DNA of 20,147 nt from Clostridia bacterium (GTDB lineage Bacteria; Bacillota_A; Clostridia; Christensenellales; Borkfalkiaceae). Shown here piece by piece: positions 1 through 6,456 of the stretch. The stretch is from contig JAFQBR010000320.1 in assembly GCA_017399665.1 (NCBI GenBank), positions 1 to 20,147 of the forward strand, given 5' to 3'. Position 1 is the stretch's first letter; each line of letters starts with the position of its first letter. The position numbers and the translations under genes were made by a program. Under the pieces are notes generated by a model that was not told the origin of the DNA, searched no databases, and was given only the letters and a program-made list of their open reading frames with translations.

Positions 1-36
1 GTTTTAGTTACTTACAGAATAACAAGACTCTCAAAC
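1..36 (-). CRISPR. First (leader-proximal) CRISPR repeat of a type II-A array; array continues beyond the left edge
   Basis: The 36-nt unit reads GTTTGAGAGTC...AACTAAAAC on the minus strand, the length and end style of type II-A repeats. Three things identify it although only one copy is in view. It lies directly downstream of csn2, where II-A arrays sit. Its leader-side border is marked by ATTTGAG at 43..37, the known II-A leader-anchoring motif. Its first 26 nt are complementary, with one internal bulge and one extra U, to the anti-repeat of the tracrRNA at 6142-6168. This orientation makes crRNA transcription minus-strand, the same as the cas genes. The window starts exactly at the repeat end, so spacers and array length cannot be seen. 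Confidence 0.9.
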
Positions 37-123
37 CTCAAATTTGGGCGTAAAAGTCACGTACTGACAATACGGTTACTCTATAAGAAGGTTAACAAAC
101 AGAAATAAACAACAAAAATTTTA
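37..123 (-). promoter_or_regulatory. CRISPR leader with the ATTTGAG anchoring motif
   Basis: These 87 AT-rich bases separate the csn2 stop from the first repeat. On the minus strand they end in ATTTGAG (43..37) abutting the repeat. In streptococcal type II-A systems this motif directs Cas1-Cas2 to insert new spacers at the leader-repeat junction. The array promoter should lie here or at the end of csn2. I see no clean -35/-10 pair, so no promoter is called. Confidence 0.8.
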
Positions 124-822
124 TCAGATTTCGTTATAATTTTCAAGTATTTCACACAGGTCTTCTGTTATAATAACAGCTTTTTCACAAGGAAGCAATG
201 GGCGCTGTTTGGAATTTTCAATTAGTAATAACCCAACCTGCTCTGCTTGACAATGTGAATATACTTGTTTTATTTTTTCGTCTGATAAAACGCTTTTTAA
301 ATTGACAAAAATAAAAAATTCACAATTTTTTAATTCTATTAGGGCATTAATGTAACAAATTATCTTCTCTTCTAAACTACTGTAAGTTTTTTCGAATTTT
401 ATACCGCTTGCTTTAAAAAAATCTATGGGAGAAAGTTCATCATAGTCAAGTGAAAAAGGCAAGCAAAAGGCAACCTCGCTTAAAAAAGAAAGTGTTTGTG
501 TGTTAAGCTGGTTAAATAGTGTGAATTTTTCTTGATAAGTGATATTTTCTAACCGTTTTTGTAAAAGATTTAAAATCTTTTTATCGTTAAGGTCAAAATG
601 AAAAATATCCGTTATAATAGCCCCGTATTTAGCAGGATTTATCACTTCCCCTGCTTTACAAAAAATAAAGTTGCTTTCCCCATCGTTTAAGGCGCAATCT
701 ATTTCTGTAACCAAATTAAAATATTCACCAGGGTTTTCTACAATTAAAAGCTGAACGGATTGCTCACTAATTTTTAGCTGGGTTTCTAAATGTACGTGGG
801 TAAGCGTTACTTCTGCTTTCAT
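124..822 (-). CDS. csn2: Csn2, type II-A adaptation protein
   Basis: Csn2 is a toroidal DNA-end-binding protein required for spacer acquisition in type II-A systems, acting with Cas1-Cas2 and Cas9. The 232-residue length fits the short Csn2 group (about 220 aa). Recognisable family stretches include ENPGEYFNLV near residue 29, the segment DFFKASGIKFE around residues 134-144, FVNLKSVLSDEKI around 172-184, and LLLIENSKQRPLLPCEK around 198-214. The start codon overlaps the cas2 stop as ATGA, which points to translational coupling. It is the last gene of the cas operon, and its TGA stop lies 87 bp before the first repeat. Its presence is what assigns the locus to subtype II-A. Confidence 0.95.
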   Translation of the reverse strand: MKAEVTLTHVHLETQLKISEQSVQLLIVENPGEYFNLVTEIDCALNDGESNFIFCKAGEVINPAKYGAIITDIFHFDLNDKKILNLLQKRLENITYQEKFTLFNQLNTQTLSFLSEVAFCLPFSLDYDELSPIDFFKASGIKFEKTYSSLEEKIICYINALIELKNCEFFIFVNLKSVLSDEKIKQVYSHCQAEQVGLLLIENSKQRPLLPCEKAVIITEDLCEILENYNEI

Positions 823-1139
823 ATTTCCACCAACCTATCTGTACTATCAATAACCAGCTTTTGCTCTTCACCAAGCAAATATTCTATTTTAGAAAATTGA
901 TTTTCAGTTATCTCTAATAACTCCACCATTCCACTTTTGGGTAAATTTTTGCGCACGTGATTTTTAACAGATTCGCTTGTTACGTTATTAACAACAAGCT
1001 TTGTGTAAACGGACTTTTGCATCATTATAAAACCGTTTTTAAGTAGATACTTATGGAAACGGTTATATTCTTGCCGCTCTTTATCGGTAAGCATTGGTAA
1101 ATCAAAAAACAATAATAATCGCATAAACTTATAATTCAT
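819..1139 (-). CDS. cas2: Cas2, CRISPR adaptation subunit
   Basis: Cas2 is the ferredoxin-fold dimer that bridges two Cas1 dimers in the spacer integrase. The 106-residue protein has the family's N-terminal strand RLLLFFDLP, with the conserved Asp at residue 13, and the usual YxxFxKYLLKNGFIMMQKSVY segment in its first half. The start at 1139 overlaps the end of cas1 by 11 nt. An alternative start at Met6 would give MRLLLFFDLP, closer to the length of many Cas2 proteins. No strong ribosome binding site separates the two options. The 3' end overlaps csn2 by 4 nt. Confidence 0.95.
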   Translation of the reverse strand: MNYKFMRLLLFFDLPMLTDKERQEYNRFHKYLLKNGFIMMQKSVYTKLVVNNVTSESVKNHVRKNLPKSGMVELLEITENQFSKIEYLLGEEQKLVIDSTDRLVEI

Positions 1140-2010
1140 TTTGCTCTATTTTTTGCGGAAAGATTAACAATTTTTCATCCCCTTTTTCTAAGGCGTGAAA
1201 AACGCTCCTTGTAAACTGCCTAATTGCTAAGTCAAGGGTGGTATTTTTATTATCTATAACCGTTTTATAGTTAAGAATGTTCGCCATTTTCTTTTTAAAC
1301 TCTGCGTCGCCCTCTTCTATGTTAACTGCCGTTTTGTCTACCGTGGTGCGAAAAATTTCCATTAAATCGCAGGCAAGATTAAATTGATTAAACTCATTAT
1401 CGTGCCAAATACCAATTTGTGTTAAATATCCACTTGAAACAATTTCTCTGTTAAAGGCAGAAAGCAAAACTGCATATCCGTAATTTAAGCATCCGTTTAA
1501 AAAACCACCGCTTTTTCTTGATGTATCAAAGCCTAATATGCAATTAAAATAAACTTTTGCTGCATGCCCTTCACGGTTGGTAAGGTCATTAAATTGCACT
1601 TCTTCTACGTAAGAATTAAGCAAACTTGCTTGCTCTAAAAAACCAAGCTGGGTTAAATGCTCTGCTTGATGCTCTATTTTCTTTTTTATAATTTCACGCC
1701 AAACTTTCCCTTTGATTGAATCACTCCATAAAAATTGTTCTTTATAACGCTTAACAGTGTTATGCGCGCCATAATAGGGCAATAATTCTGATTGAGGATT
1801 GTGTTTTTCATCACAAAAAATGACCTTTATATTGTTTTTTGTAAGCTCGCATAAAAGGGATGCGGTTAAAGAAACTGCCGTACTTTGAATTATTAAAGTA
1901 TTTATTTCATCAATAAAAACCTTTCTTTCTTGCTCCCCTCTTATAACTAAGCTATTTAACCGCACCTCTAGCTTGGCTCTGTTTTTAATAATAACCGTGC
2001 GAAAGCCCAT
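1129..2010 (-). CDS. cas1: Cas1, CRISPR integrase
   Basis: Cas1 is the metal-dependent integrase that inserts prespacers at the leader end of the array. At 293 aa it matches the type II Cas1 size (about 290). Metal-binding residues can be placed by motif: E147 in NREGHAAKVYF, H203 in IGIWHDNEFN, and D215/E218 in NLACDLMEIFR. These match the Glu-His-Glu set at nearly the same numbers in S. pyogenes Cas1. The start lies 2 bp after the cas9 stop and the 3' end overlaps cas2, so cas9-cas1-cas2-csn2 looks like one transcript. The protein appears intact. Confidence 0.97.
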   Translation of the reverse strand: MGFRTVIIKNRAKLEVRLNSLVIRGEQERKVFIDEINTLIIQSTAVSLTASLLCELTKNNIKVIFCDEKHNPQSELLPYYGAHNTVKRYKEQFLWSDSIKGKVWREIIKKKIEHQAEHLTQLGFLEQASLLNSYVEEVQFNDLTNREGHAAKVYFNCILGFDTSRKSGGFLNGCLNYGYAVLLSAFNREIVSSGYLTQIGIWHDNEFNQFNLACDLMEIFRTTVDKTAVNIEEGDAEFKKKMANILNYKTVIDNKNTTLDLAIRQFTRSVFHALEKGDEKLLIFPQKIEQNEL

Positions 2011-2012
2011 AA

Positions 2013-5000
2013 TTAAACTTTTTGAATGCGCTCAACCAACCCACAAGGTGATTGATGAACGATTGCAAAATTAACGTTAGTTATGTCTTTACCAATTCGC
2101 AATGTTCCGCAATTTGCCCCATCATCCAACAATGTTAAATCAGCTTTTTCTGCATTACACTTCATAAAACGAGTGATTTGAAGTAAGACTTTAATCTGAT
2201 TAAAAGTGCTTAACTGTTCAAAAAGAGACTGTTTTTCTTGAAGTTTTTCTTTAAAGCTTCTTACACCAGATAAACCTTGATATGTTTTTTTGCTAAGCGA
2301 ATCTATTATCTTGTTATAAATTTCGTTATTTTGCGCCTTCGTGGCATATAGTACAACTTTTTCCCTATTAGTTAATAAAGGGATTTCTTCTTTTTGTTTT
2401 TCGTTATCGGCAAGCCTACCAGCCCTATCCTTTTCAATAAGCTTTACAAGCTGTTTAATATATAAATCAGTCTTACCATCTGTAAACCATTGCTGTGCGT
2501 TATGCACTAACAATCTAGAGCCAGTAACACCGGCAATCCATGCCCTGTAACCGTCAATTGAAACAAGTGCTTTAATCTTAAGCTTAGGAATAACTATTTC
2601 GGGTTCAGTTAAACCACAAGTAATAAGATACTCTAACAGCGCGTTAGCGTTGTTTTTTAGTTGATAATCAACTAAAATAGGCACTTGCTCTATCGTTTTT
2701 ATAATATTACCCTTTTTATCTTTTGACTGAACAATTGCAAAGTATGCCGTGCTTAATGATTTAAAGCCTCCGTATTTTTCGGTTTTAATATAAGGCTCTT
2801 GCATTTTGCGCGGAGCGGCTATTGCGCTTTCTGTTTTTGAATAAACAGTTTGGTTATAAAACTCGCCATGATTCACAAATGCATATCTTGTTACAACCAT
2901 GCTGGTTTTAGATGCTATTTCTTTTATGCGTGCAACGTCAGAAGAGCCACCCCACGCGCCGTCAATTACCCAATTAAATAATTGCTTTAAATTGTATTCG
3001 CGTTGCTGACCTTCTTTATTGGTATAAAAATATGCGTGGTTTGAAGTAAACTTACTGTCGTATATATTACCAACAACAATATTTAAATAAGCATCTCTTG
3101 CGTGATGCAAGTCATTTGTTTCTCTACATTTTACAATGCTGTATCTTTGCTTAAAATCATCAACATTGCCTGCTTTACTATAAACGATTTTAGTTCCATA
3201 GCTTGCATACTTACGCTTTAAAAGCTCCGCCACCGCTTTTACTGTTTGATTTGTTACAACTATCTGTCTGTTAATAAACTCCCTAAAATCATCCTCGTTT
3301 AAGGGATTTGTTCTTGTTAAACGCGAATATTTTTCCGCGCTCATTAGTCCTTTTTCTTTTAAAAGCTTCCAAAACTTTTGTTGATTTGTAAATCCTATGG
3401 GAAGTGGGTAATTATCTGTTTTTTCTGCGTTTTTTTCGCGTGCGACTAAAACTTTATTGTTAAGACTATCATCCTTAGTCATGGATTGCGGAATAATATG
3501 GTCAACATCATATAAATCCGTTGCAAGGTCTTCTAAATTAATTCTTCTGCCTGTATATGCACATCTACCAAGTTGTAAAAAGTAAAGGTATAGCCTTTCT
3601 TGGCGAAGCCTTGAATCAGTCATTTCGTTGTGATTAAGCTCAGCTAAAAGATCTGCTAAATCATTACAGTCGGCACTTAAGCCAGCATATAAGCCAAGTA
3701 AAGTATTCTTCCTGGAAATAGTACGCCCTTCATCACCTTTTTTACCATGTTCACGCGTAACTTCTAAAAAGATTTTATCTGGCGCTTTGCCAACAGCCTT
3801 TACGTATTCATCCACCATAATAAGTGATTGCCAAACACCCCTTCGCACCATGGGTGAAACATATAATTCCTCAATGTCTTTATACGTTACTTCTTCATCC
3901 TTACCAGCATTTTCGCTTTCTATGGCTTTGCTAAATTCAAATTCTTCTCTGTTAAGCAATTGGTTAAAATTATAATTTGTGTGATATAAGCGGTTTAATA
4001 TTGTGTAGACCTCACCTGTAACAGGATCTATTCCGCCAATAAGATCGCATAAAAGTTTGTATGATAAACGACCAAATTCTTTAAATGAACTTATGCCTTT
4101 TAACCATTTTATATTTTCTTTTATTTCTTTTATATTGCCATATTTTTCTTTAATAGCACTTTCTACAATACTTTTATCCGTATTTAACGTATGCCACAAA
4201 ATAATATCTTCAAAAATTTGCGCTTTTTCATCTACTAAAGAACCAAATTTTTCCTTAAAAATAACGTAAGACGACATTGTTGCATTGATTCCAACAATAC
4301 TATCGAACCCACCAATTGTTAGTTCTTTACTTTCAGCTAAGGTGCACCTTCCTGTTTTTACTAGATATTCCTTAATTTGTTTAACATTGACTTTTTTAGA
4401 TTTTAAAAATAACTGAGTAAATAACTCTTGTTTTAGTTCTGTTGATAACAACGTGTTATCTATCGTTAGTTTGTTAATTTGATTAAGCACGTTAAACGCT
4501 TGATAATACATTGAGGCTTTGGGTAACACGTCTTCGTTGTGAAGATAGGTACATTTATTAGTCATGCGACGTATAAAACCCTCGTTACTCTTTGCTTTAT
4601 CAACAATGTCATCAAAGTTCCAAGGGGTGATTTTGCCCACAGCGCCTTCCTTTCTTACAATCCACGCATTAGAATGGGTTGCATTTAATGGCCCTACGTA
4701 GTACGGAATTTTAAACAAAAATATCTTTTTTATTTTCTCAGCAGGGGTATAACCATCTTCTTGCTTTTGCGAAAATTCAGGATAATTTAAACAAAGATTT
4801 TTTAAAATTAAATCAAGCTCTGCCCCATTAATTTGGTGTGGAAATAAACCATTATCTGCATTTATTATTTTTGGTAAAAACGTTCCACCTTCTATTTCTT
4901 GAATAATAAAATTGTAAGTGGCTTGATCATTAGGTTTGTTTTCAGATAATATTTTCTTTAAAAATTTATAAAAATCTTCTTTTTTACACTTTTTATCTAC

Positions 5001-6092
5001 ATAACGCTTTAAATTTTTATTTTTTGTGTAACCGATATAGCTTACATAGTTTGCAGATTCGCTTGTGCTACGGAATATTTTATAATAAATTTCTTTGGTA
5101 TAATTTTCTTTAATAAACTGCTTTAGCGTTTTTAAATCTGCGCTATGTTTGTTGTAAAGAGCCACCATTGAACTTGAAATGTTTTCGTGCCCTTCTAAAA
5201 TCTTTTCAAAAACTATGTAATTATATATATCTCTTGCCGCTTTCAGTACAGTATAATGCTCTTCTTCAAAAACTTCTTCTTTTTGCTCAAAAGCTTCATC
5301 AGTTATGTCTTTAAAAGAAAATTTTTCATCTTTATATTTTTCAGCATATTCTTCACCAAAAATTACGGAAGCTTTTATTTTTGCACCCAATAAAAGTGCT
5401 ATCATTTCCTTTTTAGCTGACGTTTCATCACCAAAAATTATATATCCTTCTCTTTTTTTGTCGTTTAGCCCCTTTCTAGACATTGCTAAAGTTCTAAATT
5501 CTTCAGCTTTGCTCTTATCAAGATGAAGCATTAAACAGTCATCAAGAGATTCTATTATTAAATTATAATTTTCGAATAATTTTTTTATATCGCGAATATC
5601 GCTTACGTCCTCCCCTTCAAAAAGGAAGTGTCCACGATATTTTATTATATGATGTAATGCTAAGTAATAATGGCGCAAATCTTCCTTTTTGCTTTCTGTT
5701 AGAGCTTTGCGTAAATGAAAGATAGTAGGATATTCTTTATAAAAGTTAACGTCTGTGTAATTCTCATCTGCAAATAAAGAAAATTTACTTTTTAAGCATT
5801 CTGCTTTATCCTCTTCATAAAATCCACTATTATTTAATCTTATAAAGAAGTTCTGATCTTCCATAAAAGGCGCAAAAACCCCTTGTAAAAATAAGATTCT
5901 TTGTTTTCTACGTTGTAATCTTCTACGCGCCGTTCTTTTTGCACGCCTATCTGAAGCATCTTGTGCTTCATCAAATAAGCGTACTGACCACAGATCTTTA
6001 CCTTTTGCACGAAGTAAGTTGTAGTTTTCATCAGTACAAGCCATTCCTACTGATTCAGTACCAATATCCATGCCTACGTAAAATTTTTTCAT
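2013..6092 (-). CDS. cas9: Cas9, RNA-guided double-strand DNA endonuclease (type II-A)
   Basis: Cas9 cuts DNA matching the crRNA, guided by the crRNA:tracrRNA duplex. Its 1359 aa are close to SpCas9 (1368), and domains run in the standard order. RuvC-I has D9 in VGMDIGTESVG. An arginine-rich bridge helix, RRAKRTARRRLQRRKQR, covers about residues 49-66. An alpha-helical recognition lobe follows. RuvC-II has E777 in KIFLEVTRE. HNH has H865 in YDVDHIIPQS, with N879 and N888 matching SpCas9 N854 and N863. RuvC-III has H997 and D1000 in HHARDAYLN. A C-terminal PAM-interacting domain ends IVHQSPCGL. All catalytic residues are present, so an active nuclease is expected. The start is set by AGGAG at 6103..6099, six bases before ATG. 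RuvC-I reads GTESVG rather than GTNSVG. In a by-eye C-terminal alignment, SpCas9 R1335 matches R1332, but R1333 matches a threonine. Confidence 0.98.
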   Translation of the reverse strand: MKKFYVGMDIGTESVGMACTDENYNLLRAKGKDLWSVRLFDEAQDASDRRAKRTARRRLQRRKQRILFLQGVFAPFMEDQNFFIRLNNSGFYEEDKAECLKSKFSLFADENYTDVNFYKEYPTIFHLRKALTESKKEDLRHYYLALHHIIKYRGHFLFEGEDVSDIRDIKKLFENYNLIIESLDDCLMLHLDKSKAEEFRTLAMSRKGLNDKKREGYIIFGDETSAKKEMIALLLGAKIKASVIFGEEYAEKYKDEKFSFKDITDEAFEQKEEVFEEEHYTVLKAARDIYNYIVFEKILEGHENISSSMVALYNKHSADLKTLKQFIKENYTKEIYYKIFRSTSESANYVSYIGYTKNKNLKRYVDKKCKKEDFYKFLKKILSENKPNDQATYNFIIQEIEGGTFLPKIINADNGLFPHQINGAELDLILKNLCLNYPEFSQKQEDGYTPAEKIKKIFLFKIPYYVGPLNATHSNAWIVRKEGAVGKITPWNFDDIVDKAKSNEGFIRRMTNKCTYLHNEDVLPKASMYYQAFNVLNQINKLTIDNTLLSTELKQELFTQLFLKSKKVNVKQIKEYLVKTGRCTLAESKELTIGGFDSIVGINATMSSYVIFKEKFGSLVDEKAQIFEDIILWHTLNTDKSIVESAIKEKYGNIKEIKENIKWLKGISSFKEFGRLSYKLLCDLIGGIDPVTGEVYTILNRLYHTNYNFNQLLNREEFEFSKAIESENAGKDEEVTYKDIEELYVSPMVRRGVWQSLIMVDEYVKAVGKAPDKIFLEVTREHGKKGDEGRTISRKNTLLGLYAGLSADCNDLADLLAELNHNEMTDSRLRQERLYLYFLQLGRCAYTGRRINLEDLATDLYDVDHIIPQSMTKDDSLNNKVLVAREKNAEKTDNYPLPIGFTNQQKFWKLLKEKGLMSAEKYSRLTRTNPLNEDDFREFINRQIVVTNQTVKAVAELLKRKYASYGTKIVYSKAGNVDDFKQRYSIVKCRETNDLHHARDAYLNIVVGNIYDSKFTSNHAYFYTNKEGQQREYNLKQLFNWVIDGAWGGSSDVARIKEIASKTSMVVTRYAFVNHGEFYNQTVYSKTESAIAAPRKMQEPYIKTEKYGGFKSLSTAYFAIVQSKDKKGNIIKTIEQVPILVDYQLKNNANALLEYLITCGLTEPEIVIPKLKIKALVSIDGYRAWIAGVTGSRLLVHNAQQWFTDGKTDLYIKQLVKLIEKDRAGRLADNEKQKEEIPLLTNREKVVLYATKAQNNEIYNKIIDSLSKKTYQGLSGVRSFKEKLQEKQSLFEQLSTFNQIKVLLQITRFMKCNAEKADLTLLDDGANCGTLRIGKDITNVNFAIVHQSPCGLVERIQKV

Positions 6093-6109
6093 AAATTTCT
6101 CCTAAAGTA

Positions 6110-6138
6110 TTGACAAGTTAATTTATTTGCGATATAAT
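6110..6138 (+). promoter_or_regulatory. Promoter of the tracrRNA gene
   Basis: A consensus sigma-A promoter reads TTGACA (6110-6115), a 17-bp spacer, then TATAAT (6133-6138). Transcription should begin near 6144-6147, at the first bases of the anti-repeat. The -35 box lies only 6 bp from the cas9 ribosome binding site on the opposite strand. Confidence 0.9.
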
Positions 6139-6141
6139 GTG

Positions 6142-6232
6142 CTTACAGAATAACAGACGAGTTCAAATAAAGATTTATTCTAACCACTTGTTCGCATTGG
6201 CGACACACTCTCCGTATGGGGAGTTTTTTTTT
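6142..6232 (+). ncRNA. tracrRNA (about 88 nt), divergent from cas9
   Basis: tracrRNA pairs with the crRNA repeat, recruits RNase III and loads Cas9. The anti-repeat CTTACAGAATAACA (6142-6155) is 14 nt identical to repeat bases 11-24 on the plus strand. GAC (6156-6158) pairs with repeat GUC, leaving one extra U in the crRNA. GAGU (6159-6162) faces repeat GA as the bulge, and UCAAAU (6163-6168) forms the 6-bp lower stem with GUUUGA. The layout is the same as in S. pyogenes. Next come a small AU-rich nexus-like hairpin, AGA/UCU around 6171-6181, and a hairpin at about 6189-6207 with a UCGC-AUUG-GCGA core. A terminator hairpin at 6207-6224 with a U-run ends the RNA. The exact 5' end is inferred from the promoter. 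Confidence 0.92.
6207..6232 (+). terminator. Intrinsic terminator of tracrRNA
   Basis: The stem ACTCTCC (6207-6213) pairs with GGGGAGT (6218-6224) through one G-U pair around the tetraloop GTAT, and nine T follow. It doubles as the last tracrRNA hairpin, as in other type II-A systems. Confidence 0.9.
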
Positions 6233-6397
6233 AACCTTTTTATTATAAAACTATTATAGCACCTTAACCACGCTATGTCAAGATTGTTTATATAAATACA
6301 GTTTAATAAATATCTACCTGTGTATTAAGCAAGTTTAAAAGAAAATAGGACAAAAGTGGGGCTATAAGTCGATTATCACGGGTTTTATGAGAAAATG
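6233..6397. other. Intergenic stretch between tracrRNA and the gyrA terminator
   Basis: AT-rich and without a credible reading frame. It marks the border between the CRISPR locus and the gyrase operon. The only structured item I see is the dispersed repeat at 6351-6377. A cas9 promoter could in principle start here and cross the tracrRNA gene, but none is recognisable. No transposase trace or target duplication was found at this border. Confidence 0.5.
6351..6377 (+). repeat. Dispersed intergenic element, copy 1
   Basis: The core CTATAAGTCGATTATC (6362-6377) is preceded by GTGGGG and an A-run. It is one of five copies in the window (others near 12935, 15085, 16309 and 18270). It lies downstream of the tracrRNA in the same direction and beyond the gyrA terminator in the opposite direction. 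Function unknown. Confidence 0.6.
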
Positions 6398-6431
6398 AAA
6401 AGCGGAGCAATTTTATTTTTGCTCCGCTTTT
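6398..6431 (-). terminator. gyrA terminator (bidirectional shape)
   Basis: A perfect 13-bp stem, AAAAGCGGAGCAA (6398-6410) with TTGCTCCGCTTTT (6419-6431), encloses an 8-nt loop. It lies 25 bp past the gyrA stop. A-rich bases on the left give the U-run for minus-strand transcripts. Confidence 0.88.
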
Positions 6432-6456
6432 ATTATGGTTTTATTTGCGACTAGAA

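Noticed and set aside
37..123. A spacer and second degenerate repeat
   Set aside because: Nothing in this stretch resembles the 36-nt repeat; the leader motif at the junction and the position after csn2 fit a leader.
5840..6031. A 63-codon open frame on the minus strand inside cas9
   Set aside because: Out of phase with the clear RuvC-I/bridge-helix coding frame of Cas9; no ribosome binding site and no family resemblance.
6060..6140. Long tracrRNA form acting as a natural guide to repress cas9
   Set aside because: The strong promoter puts the start at the anti-repeat; a longer form would have to begin inside cas9, where I see no promoter.
6233..6360. Mobile-element boundary for the CRISPR locus
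   Set aside because: Searched by eye for inverted repeats, target duplications or transposase remnants between tracrRNA and gyrA and found none.
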